A DNA stretch of 64,000 bases from positions 55,829,907 to 55,893,906 of the forward strand of contig CM039462.1 of assembly GCA_022414725.1 (NCBI GenBank), read 5' to 3'. Positions 46,473 through 56,070 of this stretch are shown here, piece by piece (the stretch's first letter is position 1; each line of letters begins with the position of its first letter). The position numbers and the translations under genes are program-made. Below the pieces are notes generated by a model. The model did no database searches and was not told the origin of the DNA. It saw only the letters and a program-made list of their open reading frames with translations. The DNA is from Microglena sp. YARC. Lineage: Eukaryota; Chlorophyta; Chlorophyceae; Chlamydomonadales; Chlamydomonadaceae.

Positions 46473-47898
46473 CATTACATTGATTGCCGGAGCTGAGGTA
46501 CAATGTGTAGAGTTGACAGGTGATGGGTACTTGGAACCCTCCCTATATAATGTAATTATACCGATATATATCTACTTCATTTTACATACAATATATATAT
46601 AACTATACATAACTTGTAATCTAATCACTACCTATATGGTTTACGGTAATATCAGCTGCTGAACCTTATAACAATTAAGGGGGCTCTCATTACGAGTTGA
46701 GTGGCGACCAACGAACCCACAACGGACTTTCGTTGGCAGAAGGCGTAGGTCGTAGAAAACATTACATTGATTGCCGGAGCTGAGGTACAATGTGTAGAGT
46801 TGACAGGTGATGGGTACTTGGAACCCTCCCTATATAATGTAATTATACCGATATATATCTACTTCATTTTACATACAATATATATATAACTATACATAAC
46901 TTGTAATCTAATCACTACCTATATGGTTTACGGTAATATCAGCTGCTGAACCTTATAACAATTAAGGGGGCTCTCATTACGAGTTGTTTGAGTGGCGACC
47001 AACGAACCCACAACGGACTTTCGTTGGCAGAAGGCGTAGGTCGTAGAAAACATTACATTGATTGCCGGAGCTGAGGTACAATGTGTAGAGTTGACAGGTG
47101 ATGGGTACTTGGAACCCTCCCTATATAATGTAATTATACCGATATATATCTACTTCATTTTACATACAATATATATATAACTATACATAACTTGTAATCT
47201 AATCACTACCTATATGGTTTACGGTAATATCAGCTACTGAACCTTATAACAATTAAGGGGGCTCTCATTACGAGTTGAGTGGCGACCAACGAACCCACAA
47301 CGGACTTTCGTTGGCAGAAGGCGTAGGTCGTAGAAAACATTACATTGATTGCCGGAGCTGAGGTACAATGTGTAGAGTTGACAGGTGATGGGTACTTGGA
47401 ACCCTCCCTATATAATGTAATTATACCGATGTATATCTACTTCATTTTACATACAATATATATATAACTATACATAACTTGTAATCTAATCACTACCTAT
47501 ATGGTTTACGGTAATATCAGCTGCTGAACCTTATAACAATTAAGGGGGCTCTCATTACGAGTTGAGTGGCGACCAACGAACCCACAACGGACTTTCGTTG
47601 GCAGAAGGCGTAGGTCGTAGAAAACATTACATTGATTGCCGGAGCTGAGGTACAATTTGTAGAGTTGACAGGTGATGGGTACTTGGAACCCTCCCTATAT
47701 AATGTAATTATACCGATATATATCTACTTCATTTTACATACAATATATATATAACTATACATAACTTGTAATCTAATCACTACCTATACGGTTTACGGTA
47801 ATATCAGCTGCTGAACCTTATAACAATTAAGGGGGCTCTCATTACGAGTTGAGTGGCGACCAACGAACCCACAACGGACTTTCGTTGGCAGAAGGCGT
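46473..47898 (+). repeat. 287-bp tandem repeat array (about 5 copies)
   Basis: The marker CAGCTGCTGAACC lies at 46653, 46940, 47231 (as CAGCTACTGAACC), 47518 and 47805, spacing 287, 291, 287 and 287. Copies are almost identical. Each unit contains CCAACGAA and TTCGTTGG as an 8-bp inverted pair with a 13-nt loop, an AT-only stretch of ATATATAT, and CATTACATTGATTGCCGG. It ends 80 bp from the stop codon of the TVpol-helicase gene. Confidence 0.95.
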
Positions 47899-47978
47899 GT
47901 GCTTGACGAGAGGACTGGTGTATGAGGCACATGGCATTGCACAAGCAAGTCATCGAGGGCACTGACAAACAGAAGAAA

Positions 47979-50507
47979 TCAATCAAACCACATCTTCTCA
48001 CGCATGGCATCGAGGACATCCTTAATACAGAAATAGTAAACAGCCCCAGTGTTGGTGCGATTCTTGGAGATGCCCCTCAAGCCCAAGTTCTTTGTATCAT
48101 CACGCACGAGCTTGGACACCTTGAGACCAAACTTGATCAAGTTGGTTTCATGCTTATCAGAAGCACGGATCGTGGATAGCCAGTCATTGAACTGGTCGAA
48201 CAAGGTCTCCGCCTTGATGCTCAAAGAGGGAGAATAATCGATGATACTGTCGACCACGTTGTTATGCTCGACGCTCAGACCCTGGATCATGTGCAAGATG
48301 AATTGGTGCTCGTACGGAAGATTCCTGGAGACCATTTGCGACATGTAGGTGGTTGCAGGCCTAGACCGGATCCATTCGACGCCCTTGATGTCCCTTGCCA
48401 TCAAGAACTTGTAAAACGCGACTCTGGACTCTGCATCGTCGATCAGCCCCGAAAGGTGGTTGAAGTACTCAGTATTACCCTTCAGCACAGACGATGTCTC
48501 GATAATGATATACCTTCGGTTATCAGGATTCACTCGGAGGCAGTTGTCGTTGTTGGTGGTGAAGATGAAGCGAGAAAAACACTGCATGGTGTATGCATTG
48601 ACTCCTTTGGACTCGCATTCAAACTGATCACATGTGATCATGTCCTTGATGACATCGTTGGCTGCAAAGTTATCATGTCCATTGGACTCATTGACGACGA
48701 TGAGGAAACGCCCCTCACGTTGGCGATTGAAGCGACCATAGAGCGTGTTGGCCGGTGTTGCAGTTTGCAGGAACTTGTCGGCGCCCACCATCGCCCTCAA
48801 AAGGTCGGTGGCACGATTCTTGCCGACGCCCTCCTCGCCCTTGAGTAAGATTGCCACCCCGGTCTTCTGAGCAGGTTGTTGGAAGATTTGCGCGATCCAG
48901 TTCAGGATGTAATCCGTGCACTCCTGGTTATTGCCACACAACGTGTGAAGGAAATCGATGAAGACCTCGACCGAGGGATGGTCGGCCATGACTGAATCAT
49001 CATGTGACGACACATCGCGTTCGACTTCGAAACCGTTCCAAATATTGTAGACATTGCCTCCAACATCGATAGGGGGCGGCATAAGCTTCATGTCATCATA
49101 CTTGCGGATAGATGTGTCTTTGATCCACCTCGGAATGAATGGTTGTGTCCGGCTTACCGAAACGCTCCCAGAGTCGCGCAACGTAATGTCGACATATCCC
49201 AAGTGACGAAACGCCTCTTGCAGAGTCTTCTCAGATGTGACATGGCGGATACCTTGACCATCAATGCGCACGTACACGACCTGGTTGATGATCTTGAACG
49301 CCGACTTTTCCCAATTGCATTTGACTTCATCATAGCTGAGCAGCTCAGCTCCGTTCATCCAATCCTCATATTCTGCATTATTGGAGGTATCTTGAAGGGG
49401 AGGGGGGGTCGTCCAATGCGGAGAGGGTGACAAAGGCTTGACTGCGAGTTTGATGGTATAGCCGGTGCGTCGACTCACTCCAGTTTCCAAGAGAAGAAGC
49501 AAGTCATCATCAGGAATGGGCATGCAACCACACTTGTCCACCAAGATGCCGTCGTAGATGATGCCGCCAACACTGTAATGATGACCATGCACTTCGTGCA
49601 CGAGTGCTGAAACACATTCGTGTTCGATGCTCTGCAAGAAAAGGGCGATAAAAGTGGCCAAAGGGTCGCCGGAATTTGAGAGCTCAGAACCAAACGAGAC
49701 AGGAGTACACGCGGACCGGCTTTTAACCATCTGGCCGATCATCTCAACTTCTGAAATGGGCAAATCCATCAAATTGGTTGCCACCTCGCGGAGCTCTTTC
49801 TTGAGGGCGTGAATCCAGACGGGCACAAGATTGAGATCAATTTCTAGACCACAGTCATTAGTCCAAGCATCCACGCTGCCCCAAAAAATGAGGCGGATGA
49901 AGAGATTCTTCGCGTCTTCGCGAGTGACACCGCATGCATCCATGACCTCGTTCAGAGAAGCTTCACGATCGGTGACATAGCGATCCAAGAGTGGTGATTT
50001 GATCTTGTATTGCTGGCACTTTTGTGACAAGAAACTCGGTTGGCAATTGACCACGTCCACATCCCAGTACAAATCGCCAGCGAGCACAGCACGGGCCTCC
50101 CGCCCCATCCTCACATACGGAACAGCGGACACGCCGGTCGCATCAACACGACTTTTCATGCGACCATATCCATCTTGGGACTCGTGCATATAATAACGAA
50201 CCGGAACGTAGCCTCCCAAGGAACGGGCGACCATGCACGTGCTCGCGATTTGTTTCCACTTATCACGGTCATTGATCTTGAGATCCACCATGCCATGGGA
50301 GTCCAAGAGGGAGTCTACTTTGGAGAGGTCAACCTTTTCGTGCAAGTAAAAGACCTCATGCTCGGAAGAAGATGGACGCTTGTTCACAGGAGGACTACGA
50401 CTCAAACGGAGCCCAGAAGGAATACTACTGATAGTAGAAAGACTGGTGGTGGATCCTGACCCCATTTGTGATGGGTTTAGTGTTATCTTGTGACATGTTA
50501 GTGACAT
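47979..50507 (-). CDS. TVpol-type polymerase fused to SF3 helicase
   Basis: 842 codons, uninterrupted. The N-terminal half (about 80-350) matches the transposon-virus polymerase (TVpol, family-A-like) of virophages and polinton-like viruses: motif A WDVDVVNCQPSFLSQ (Asp149, Asp151) and motif C GGIIYDGILVDK (Asp319). The C-terminal half (about 510-740) is a superfamily-3 helicase: P-loop GEEGVGKN (557-564; Asn replaces the usual Ser/Thr, a variant found in some families), Walker B-like FLIVVNESNG (601-610) and sensor motif FIFTTNND (647-654). The product would prime or copy viral DNA and unwind it. The first Met at 50507 is adopted; Met15 is an alternative. It is divergent from the D5-like gene and followed by the 287-bp array. 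Intactness contrasts with the dead element at 26-41 kb. Confidence 0.82.
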   Translation of the reverse strand: MSLTCHKITLNPSQMGSGSTTSLSTISSIPSGLRLSRSPPVNKRPSSSEHEVFYLHEKVDLSKVDSLLDSHGMVDLKINDRDKWKQIASTCMVARSLGGYVPVRYYMHESQDGYGRMKSRVDATGVSAVPYVRMGREARAVLAGDLYWDVDVVNCQPSFLSQKCQQYKIKSPLLDRYVTDREASLNEVMDACGVTREDAKNLFIRLIFWGSVDAWTNDCGLEIDLNLVPVWIHALKKELREVATNLMDLPISEVEMIGQMVKSRSACTPVSFGSELSNSGDPLATFIALFLQSIEHECVSALVHEVHGHHYSVGGIIYDGILVDKCGCMPIPDDDLLLLLETGVSRRTGYTIKLAVKPLSPSPHWTTPPPLQDTSNNAEYEDWMNGAELLSYDEVKCNWEKSAFKIINQVVYVRIDGQGIRHVTSEKTLQEAFRHLGYVDITLRDSGSVSVSRTQPFIPRWIKDTSIRKYDDMKLMPPPIDVGGNVYNIWNGFEVERDVSSHDDSVMADHPSVEVFIDFLHTLCGNNQECTDYILNWIAQIFQQPAQKTGVAILLKGEEGVGKNRATDLLRAMVGADKFLQTATPANTLYGRFNRQREGRFLIVVNESNGHDNFAANDVIKDMITCDQFECESKGVNAYTMQCFSRFIFTTNNDNCLRVNPDNRRYIIIETSSVLKGNTEYFNHLSGLIDDAESRVAFYKFLMARDIKGVEWIRSRPATTYMSQMVSRNLPYEHQFILHMIQGLSVEHNNVVDSIIDYSPSLSIKAETLFDQFNDWLSTIRASDKHETNLIKFGLKVSKLVRDDTKNLGLRGISKNRTNTGAVYYFCIKDVLDAMREKMWFD

Positions 50508-50559
50508 GTTGTTTTATACTACAGTCGACGGAATACTAAAATGAACCACTTTGATTTAT

Positions 50560-50640
50560 AAAGCAGACTCCTGCTTTAACGACAACTCTATTGGTTTCTG
50601 AAGGCAGAGGATTGGATTGGATTCATTTGATGACTCGCGT
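50560..50640 (+). repeat. Two-hairpin element, copy 4 (degenerate)
   Basis: Hairpin 1 only: AAAGCAG-ACTC-CTGCTTT (50560-50577), with compensating changes at the base of the stem. Then GACAACTCTATTGG; the GGA hairpin is missing. Confidence 0.6.
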
Positions 50641-50785
50641 ACACCATCACTGTAACACTTGGGCTTGCAACAACAAGCCCAAAATACAATAATCACCCAC
50701 AATTTCCTTATATGAGACTTTGCCAAAAAAGGGAACTAACGGATGAGGAAGACCCGGTAAAGTAATCGCAAACGGTGATCACATG

Positions 50786-50886
50786 TCAAGCAGAGGTCTG
50801 CTAGACAATAGATCTCGTATATCGTTAGGGGAATCGCGGGCCCCACGGAGTGGGGTAGGGGAATTGAGCTGCAGAAACCTGTCAAT
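50786..50886 (+). repeat. Two-hairpin element, copy 5
   Basis: Hairpin 1 TCAAGCAGAGGTCTGCTAGA (one A-A mismatch, 50786-50805); hairpin 2 CCCCAC-GGA-GTGGGG (50841-50855); then GGGGAATTGAGCTGCAGAAA. It leads directly into the leader of the D5-like gene. Confidence 0.85.
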
Positions 50887-50990
50887 CACACGCAAAACTG
50901 TGGAAAACTGTCGCATCCACACCGTCCATTCATGACACACGGTGGCGGATCATCGTCACTCATCGTCTCGCGGAAGTGGTGTAAACAACT
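50887..50990 (+). promoter_or_regulatory. Shared 5' leader, copy 1
   Basis: Conserved block starting CACACGCAAAACTGTGG, continuing through GACACACGGTGGCGGATCAT and ending GTGTAAACAACT. It lies 83 bp before the ATG at 51073 and is repeated upstream of the genes at 54100, 56203 and 56816. Likely promoter or 5'-UTR. Reading frames that start inside it (for example at 50932) should not be used as protein starts. Confidence 0.6.
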
Positions 50991-51072
50991 GTTGCAACCC
51001 TTTAACGAACCTTATTCTCCTCTTCACAGCCAGCAAGACACACACATACATACATTTTATTATTGTTCGGTC

Positions 51073-52227
51073 ATGTTCCTACACATTGAGGAGGAGGACG
51101 ACGTCCGCGCGTGCAACGGGAGCCATAACGAGATAGCGCGCATCGCAAAACGAATACTTGGAAACCGCATCGCTGCCGCGAGTACGAACGGAAAGCTATT
51201 ATGGTACGTATTCGACGGGCGATGGAAGACGGTCGCCAAGTTCCAAGTCAAGCACGAGCTGTCCACCGTTGTTCGAGATCACTTCATGACCGCTCTGCAC
51301 AAGGAGAGAGCTTACGACATGCAGAGCAACGCGAGCACAAAGAACGAGACCGCCGAACGGCTAGCGAACATCACCGAGCGCCTCCAGAACACGACCTTCA
51401 AGAACAACGTCCTGAAAGAGATGCTCGAGTACTTTTACGACCCGGACTTCATGAAGAAACTCGACGCCGACCCAAACCTCTTAGGGTTCAACAACGGCGT
51501 GTGGGACCTCAAAAGCGGCGTCTTCCGTCAAGGGCACCCGGAGGACATGGTCTCCATGTCCGTGGGATTCGATTACAATGTCGCAGTGTGCGCGGAATCA
51601 GCAGACCGCGTGCGTAAATACTGGGACACGATGCACCCCGACGACAACCAACTCATCCACACATTTGCTAGACAGCTGTACGGAGACAGCGGACAAGAGC
51701 TCTTTCACATACACGCCGGCGCCAACGCGTCCGCCTCTAACGGGAAGACAAACTTATTCGAAGTCATGGAGATAGCATTGGGCGACTACATCAGTCGGTT
51801 TGTGGACGCGGATGATGCGGACGCCGCCAAATTCCTCTTCCCACGAGACGCAGGGCTTGTAGAGTCATTCAAGGCAGACGGCGCGATGCGCATGGAGTTC
51901 CTACGCACCCTTCTACACGCGTTTGCATACGAGTACACATTCGATATGCCCGATTCGTTAAAGAAGACCAGTGCGATGTACTTGAACGCGAACGACGCCG
52001 TGGCTATGTTCGTCGAAGAGCACGTCGCGGCCAGCCCGGACAGCGCATTTCTGCTGAAGGAGGCCAAAGAACGCTTCAAGACATGCGAATATTTCAACGG
52101 GAAACTCAGCACGATCAAGACGGACCTGGAACGTCACCTAAGCGTCAGGTGTCTAGAGCAAAGCCGCGTCAAAAGCCGCGGAAACGAAAATTTGCGAGGG
52201 GTTTTCAAAGGATACAGGCTGGTGTAA
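51073..52227 (+). pseudogene. D5-like primase-helicase lacking the ATPase core
   Basis: 384 codons from the ATG at 51073. Residues about 25-160 resemble the D5 N-terminal region: WYVFDGRWKTVAKF and, later, LLGFNNGVWDLKSGVFRQG. The SF3 helicase starts with a P-loop-like HAGANASASNGKTNLFEV, expanded relative to the usual GxGxNGKT, and LGDYISRF. It then jumps to the C-terminal part: FPRDAGLVESFKADGAM, MPDSLKKTSAMYLNANDAV. Walker B, motif C and arginine-finger segments, normally some 130-150 residues, are missing. NCLDV and phage D5 proteins make primers and unwind DNA; this one could not hydrolyse ATP normally. The frame is open throughout, so the deletion was in-frame and the product may be expressed. 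Confidence 0.68.
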
Positions 52228-52441
52228 AGAATCGAATGAATGAATGCAAGCAAACGCACGTACGTACGAACACACGCAAAGGGATGAACACTGTCATCGT
52301 CCATCTGACTCCACATGCAAACGGCGGAAACATGTCCTCGTCTCCAAAAGACACCACGGATCCTCATTGTCTAGTCCATCTGTCTCCAGGCTCGATGATA
52401 ATGATGCTTATGGATTGTCTAGATTTGTTCAGAAAATAAGC

Positions 52442-52624
52442 ATGGAAGCAAAGGAAGGACTAAGGCGGCTTCAAGGAACCCTCAAGGATCGTACAGAGTG
52501 CCCAGGAGACTTTCACAGCTTGGAAGGAGAGAGTCTGACGATTCCTCTTTTGACAGAGGAACTGCTCGTCTTCGCAAGCGGTGGCGGCTACCTTGACAGC
52601 ACTCTCATCGATCCGAGAGGTTAG
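52442..52624 (+). CDS. Small hypothetical protein (weak)
   Basis: 60 codons from MEAKEGLRRLQGTLKDRTE to TLIDPRG. The frame is open further upstream to 52244. Composition looks protein-like (LTEELLVFASGGGYLD), but no family is recognised. Confidence 0.3.
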   Translation: MEAKEGLRRLQGTLKDRTECPGDFHSLEGESLTIPLLTEELLVFASGGGYLDSTLIDPRG

Positions 52625-52748
52625 CCAACCTCGAGTGTGTTATCAGACATCGGGGTTTTGGCAATCCCCATCGATGCTGTCGGGCGTGAGCCACACACTT
52701 CACTCGAGGCTCGATGAATGATGCTGCTTATGGAAAGGAGGAAGATTT

Positions 52749-52774
52749 CGGTCGGTCGGTCGGTCGGTCGGTCG
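52749..52774 (+). repeat. (TCGG)n microsatellite
   Basis: About six copies of CGGT/TCGG. The sequence between it and 52976 holds no supported gene. Confidence 0.9.
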
Positions 52775-52976
52775 TGTTCGAAGGAAGAGAGAGGAGAACA
52801 AAACAAAAGGAAATTATGCAGTTTCGGGGATCGTCGGGTCTTTTATCATGTCCGGAGATCGATTGTACCGCCGCCAGCACTACACAGGATTTGGGTGAGG
52901 GGGCTTATGCCACTCACTACGTTTACACTCGTTTTTAGAGGAACGACGACCACTCTCATCAAGGACGGCGGCATCT

Positions 52977-53745
52977 GTGTCGAGTCGAGTCGAGTCACAT
53001 GGCGACATCTCGCATCACGGCGGCACGTGTGTCGAGTCACAGAGTCACATGGCGACATCTCGCATCACGGCGGCACGTGTGTCGAGTCACAGAGTCACAT
53101 GGCGACATCTCGCATCACGGCGGCACGTGTGTCGAGTCACAGAGCGACCGACCTCTCGCATCATGACGGAACATGTGTCGAGTCACAGAGCGACCGACCT
53201 CTCGCATCATGGCGGCACCTGTCGTGTCGAGTCACAGAGCGACCTCTCGCATCACGGCGGCACCTGTCGAGTCGAGTCACAGAGCGACCGACCTCTCGCA
53301 TCATGGCGGCACCTGTCGTGTCGAGTCACAGAGCGACCTCTCGCATCACGGCGGCACCTGTCGAGTCGAGTCACAGAGCGACCGACCTCTCGCATCATGG
53401 CGGCACCTGTCGTGTCGAGTCACAGAGCGACCTCTCGCATCACGGCGGCACCTGCCGAGTCGAGTCACAGAGCGACCGACCTCTCGCATCATGGCGGCAC
53501 CTGTCGTGTCGAGTCACAGAGCGACCTCTCGCATCACGGCGGCACCTGTCGAGTCGAGTCACAGAGCGACCGACCTCTCGCATCATGGCGGCACCTGTCG
53601 TGTCGAGTCACAGAGCGACCTCTCGCATCACGGCGGCTCCTGTCGAGTCGAGTCACAGAGCGACCGACCTCTCGCATCATGGCGGCACCTGTCGTGTCGA
53701 GTCACAGAGCGACCTCTCGCATCACGGCGGCACCTGTGTCAATAC
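52977..53745 (+). repeat. 45/49-bp minisatellite with 94-bp higher-order period
   Basis: Units contain GAGTCACAGAGCGACC, then CTCTCGCATCA and GGCGGCACCTGT. From about 53130 a 49-bp form (with CGACCGACCT and ATGGCGG) alternates with a 45-bp form (CGACCT and ACGGCGG), giving a 94-bp period repeated about six times. The first ~150 bp uses a different subtype (ACATGGCGACATCTCGC). Fragments of the same unit lie at 43988-44041, 55762-55935 and 56568-56640. Arg/Ser/His-rich frames over it are artefacts. Confidence 0.92.
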
Positions 53746-53816
53746 CTCGATACTGTAAGATATCACTCACAGATGACGGAAAACCCGGTGAAGTAATCGC
53801 AAACGATGATCACATG

Positions 53817-53920
53817 TCAAGCAGAGGCCTGCTAGACAATAGATCTCGTATATCGATAGGGTAATCGCGGGCTCCACGGAGTGGGGTAGGGGAATTGAGA
53901 TGCAGAAACCTGTCAAGGCA
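53817..53920 (+). repeat. Two-hairpin element, copy 6
   Basis: Hairpin 1 TCAAGCAGAGGCCTGCTAGA (53817-53836); hairpin 2 CTCCAC-GGA-GTGGGG (53872-53886), with a T-G wobble pair replacing a C-G pair of copy 5; then GGGGAATTGAGATGCAGAAA. Confidence 0.85.
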
Positions 53921-53928
53921 TCAATCAT

Positions 53929-54050
53929 CACACGCAAAACTGTGGAAAACTGTCGCATCCACACCGTCCGTCCGTCCGTCCATCCATTCATGACACACGG
54001 TGGCGGATCATCGCCATCGTCACTCATCGTCTAGTGGAAGTGGTGTAAAC
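53929..54050 (+). promoter_or_regulatory. Shared 5' leader, copy 2
   Basis: CACACGCAAAACTGTGG through GTCCGTCCGTCC and GGCGGATCATCG to GTGGTGTAAAC, ending 50 bp before the ATG of the GIY-YIG gene at 54100. Confidence 0.6.
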
Positions 54051-54099
54051 GCGCGCATTGGGATAGCATAGGAGCAGCTCGACAGCAATCATTGCGCAC

Positions 54100-55602
54100 A
54101 TGACAACCAATGTCGTGTACGCGTTGGTTGAGCACAAGTTCATTCAGAAAGATGAGATCGTCGTCAAGGTGGGCAGGACGTCGAAGCCCGTTGTTCAGCG
54201 ACTTTCTCAGTACCCGAAGAACTCAAAGATGATATTCGCAATCCACGTACTTAATCCGCGTGCTTGTGTGGAGGCTGAGACTGTCCTGCTCCGGTACCTT
54301 CGCGGAGACCCTCGAGTCAAGCCCCGTCGCGACGTTGGGTACGAGTACTACCAACTTGACGCGGGTGATGCAGGTGCCGTCTTTCGGGAGATGGCCGTTG
54401 TCGTCTTCCAGTACGTGTGGACAGGTGGCGTCGACAGCCTTGATTGCGGCACCGAGGACGTGCCACCCGACCCCCCCATCTTTGCCGTTCTTGAGCAAGA
54501 GAAGGAGCGAGAGAAGGAGCGCGAGAAGCAGCGAGAGAAGGAGCAAGAGAAGACAGTCTCTCGAATGGTCGCCAAGATATTCGAGAACGTCTTGAGGAGC
54601 AATACCCCACGTTCAGTGGAGGTACTTGCATCTCTTCTGTGCCCTGAGCTGCAGCGCCCCTTTCGTGGCGTGCCGTTGCACCCCGATCTTCTGAAGATCG
54701 TGTTGATAGAGGAGACACTCGCTGCTCTGGGGTTTTCGTCCCCGTTCGACACTGAGACAATCATCCCGAACCTGATGACGGTGTTCGACGCCAAGCTCAA
54801 GGGAACACAGATGTTCCGCGACTACGCAAACACTGCTCGGCTGTTCAGCCATGCCTCGTGCGGCGTTCGCGACGGGTGGGACCTGCGCAAGGTGTCCAAG
54901 TCTGTGAAGATGATCCTGAACGCCGTGGGTCTGGATATGGTGAGCGTGACGAAGCGGGTGCAGGTCAAGGGCAAGAGAACTCAGGAGGAGAGGAACTACC
55001 GCCTGTGCCCTGAGAGTGTCTGCCGTATGCTCGAGCTCGTGAAACTTCGTCTTCTGCGCACTGACCTCACGCCGCAGCTGCCCTTTCTGGCCACGAGCTG
55101 TCCATGTACAGCTCTCCGGGCACAGGCGGTAGTTCCTCTCCTCCTTGGTGCGCTTGCCTTTGACCTGCACTGCGCTTGGTCTCGCTCACCATGTCGATAC
55201 CACGCGCGCGCAGGTCAAGGGCAAGCGCACCAAGGAGGAGAGGAACTACCGCCTGTGCCCGGAGAGTGTCTCCCGGATGCTGGAGCTCTTGAAACTTCGT
55301 CTTCTGCGCACGGACCTCACACCGCCGCCGCCGCTGCCCTTTCGGGTCACGAGCTGTCCATGTACAGCCATAGTCCATCGGCAAACAACGGATTGTATTA
55401 TTCAACAAGCGGCGGAGCCCCTTTCACCTATTCCCCAGCGGAGCGACCGGGGCGACCGGAGGGGAGCCCCACAAAGGAGTCGCGAGGAACCGAGCGGGTG
55501 GGCGACCGGAGGGGAGCCCACAGTCCACATCAACCAGCAGACACACTACACACTACACACTACACACTACACACTACACACTACACACTACTGTGTAACT
55601 AA
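54100..55602 (+). CDS. T5orf172/GIY-YIG-type protein with rearranged C-terminus
   Basis: 500 codons as it stands. Residues about 1-95 form a T5orf172-like GIY-YIG domain: VVYALVEHKF, VKVGRTSKPVVQRLSQYPK (the Arg of the active-site helix), AETVLLRYLR and DVGYEYYQLD. A charged helix of KERE repeats (about 130-150) follows, then a C-terminal domain with VFDAKLKGTQMFRDYA and KGKRTQEERNYRLCPESV. Viral and phage proteins of this type are nicking or structure-specific nucleases or DNA-binding regulators. From about residue 330 the frame runs through inverted and direct copies of its own DNA (54938-55376) and then low-complexity sequence, so the natural end was probably near 55090. The two-hairpin element and shared leader precede it. 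Confidence 0.65.
   Translation: MTTNVVYALVEHKFIQKDEIVVKVGRTSKPVVQRLSQYPKNSKMIFAIHVLNPRACVEAETVLLRYLRGDPRVKPRRDVGYEYYQLDAGDAGAVFREMAVVVFQYVWTGGVDSLDCGTEDVPPDPPIFAVLEQEKEREKEREKQREKEQEKTVSRMVAKIFENVLRSNTPRSVEVLASLLCPELQRPFRGVPLHPDLLKIVLIEETLAALGFSSPFDTETIIPNLMTVFDAKLKGTQMFRDYANTARLFSHASCGVRDGWDLRKVSKSVKMILNAVGLDMVSVTKRVQVKGKRTQEERNYRLCPESVCRMLELVKLRLLRTDLTPQLPFLATSCPCTALRAQAVVPLLLGALAFDLHCAWSRSPCRYHARAGQGQAHQGGEELPPVPGECLPDAGALETSSSAHGPHTAAAAALSGHELSMYSHSPSANNGLYYSTSGGAPFTYSPAERPGRPEGSPTKESRGTERVGDRRGAHSPHQPADTLHTTHYTLHTTHYTLLCN
54938..55376. repeat. Direct-inverted-direct triplication within the GIY-YIG gene
   Basis: Segment 54942-55108 is followed by its partial reverse complement (55108-55200) and then by a second direct copy (55203-55376). 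The fold-over point is a hairpin, GAGCTGT-CCATGT-ACAGCTC (55095-55114). Copies have diverged by several substitutions and the third gains a CCG run. Confidence 0.88.
55541..55592 (+). repeat. 9-bp CACTACACA microsatellite
   Basis: Five to six copies of CACTACACA just before the stop of the long frame. It encodes the TLHTTHYTLHTTHY tail, which is therefore not a conserved protein end. Confidence 0.85.
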
Positions 55603-55703
55603 CTGTCAAGTCTTACACAATGTGTATGTTGTTTGTAAAAGATTCACTGTAAGGCTTGAGCTTCTTTCTCACTGGAACGATTGGGTGTTTCCGATGTGTC
55701 GTC

Positions 55704-55768
55704 TCAAGCAGACTTCTGCTTGACAACTATGTCAGGAGTATGAAAGAGGAATCGCGGGACACACGGCG
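55704..55768 (+). repeat. Two-hairpin element, copy 7 (3' half replaced)
   Basis: Hairpin 1 TCAAGCAGACTTCTGCTTGA (55704-55723), then GACAACTATGTC and AATCGCGGGAC. At that point the minisatellite unit ACACGGCGGCACCTGTCG takes over, removing hairpin 2. It lies 100 bp downstream of the GIY-YIG frame. Confidence 0.8.
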
Positions 55769-55935
55769 GCACCTGTCGAGTCGAGTCGAGTCACATCACA
55801 TGGCGACCTCTCGCATCAGGCGGCGGCACATGTCGAGTCGAGTCGAGTCACATCACATGGCGACCTCTCGCATCAGGCGGCACCTCTGTCGAGTCACAGA
55901 GCGACCTCTCGCATCACGGCGGCACCTCTGTCGAT
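55762..55935 (+). repeat. Minisatellite fragment
   Basis: Three to four units of the GGCGGCACCTGTCGAGTCGAG minisatellite, as at 52977-53745. Confidence 0.85.
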
Positions 55936-55973
55936 ACTCTCTAAGACATCATGTGATCACATGTCAAGCATGG

Positions 55974-56070
55974 GTCTGCTAGACAAGCGCTCTCGTATAT
56001 CGATAGGGGGATCGCGGGCCCCGCGGAGTGGGGCCGGGGAATTTAGTTGCAGAAACCTGTCAAGTCATCA
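55974..56070 (+). repeat. Two-hairpin element, copy 8
   Basis: Hairpin 1 TCAAGCATGGGTCTGCTAGA is weakened by mismatches (55974-55993). Hairpin 2 CCCCGC-GGA-GTGGGG (56019-56033) has a G-T wobble pair. Then GGGGAATTTAGTTGCAGAAA. Confidence 0.82.

Noticed and set aside
46473..47898. CRISPR-like array
   Set aside because: Units are fully identical over 287 bp with no unique spacers, and the setting is eukaryotic.
50932..51072. Extra N-terminal 47 residues for the D5-like gene
   Set aside because: This stretch lies in or directly after the shared leader found upstream of unrelated genes, so the ATG at 51073 is the better start.
52718..53864. Arg/Ser/His-rich frames of 200-350 codons
   Set aside because: Translations of the 45/49-bp minisatellite, open in all three forward frames at once.
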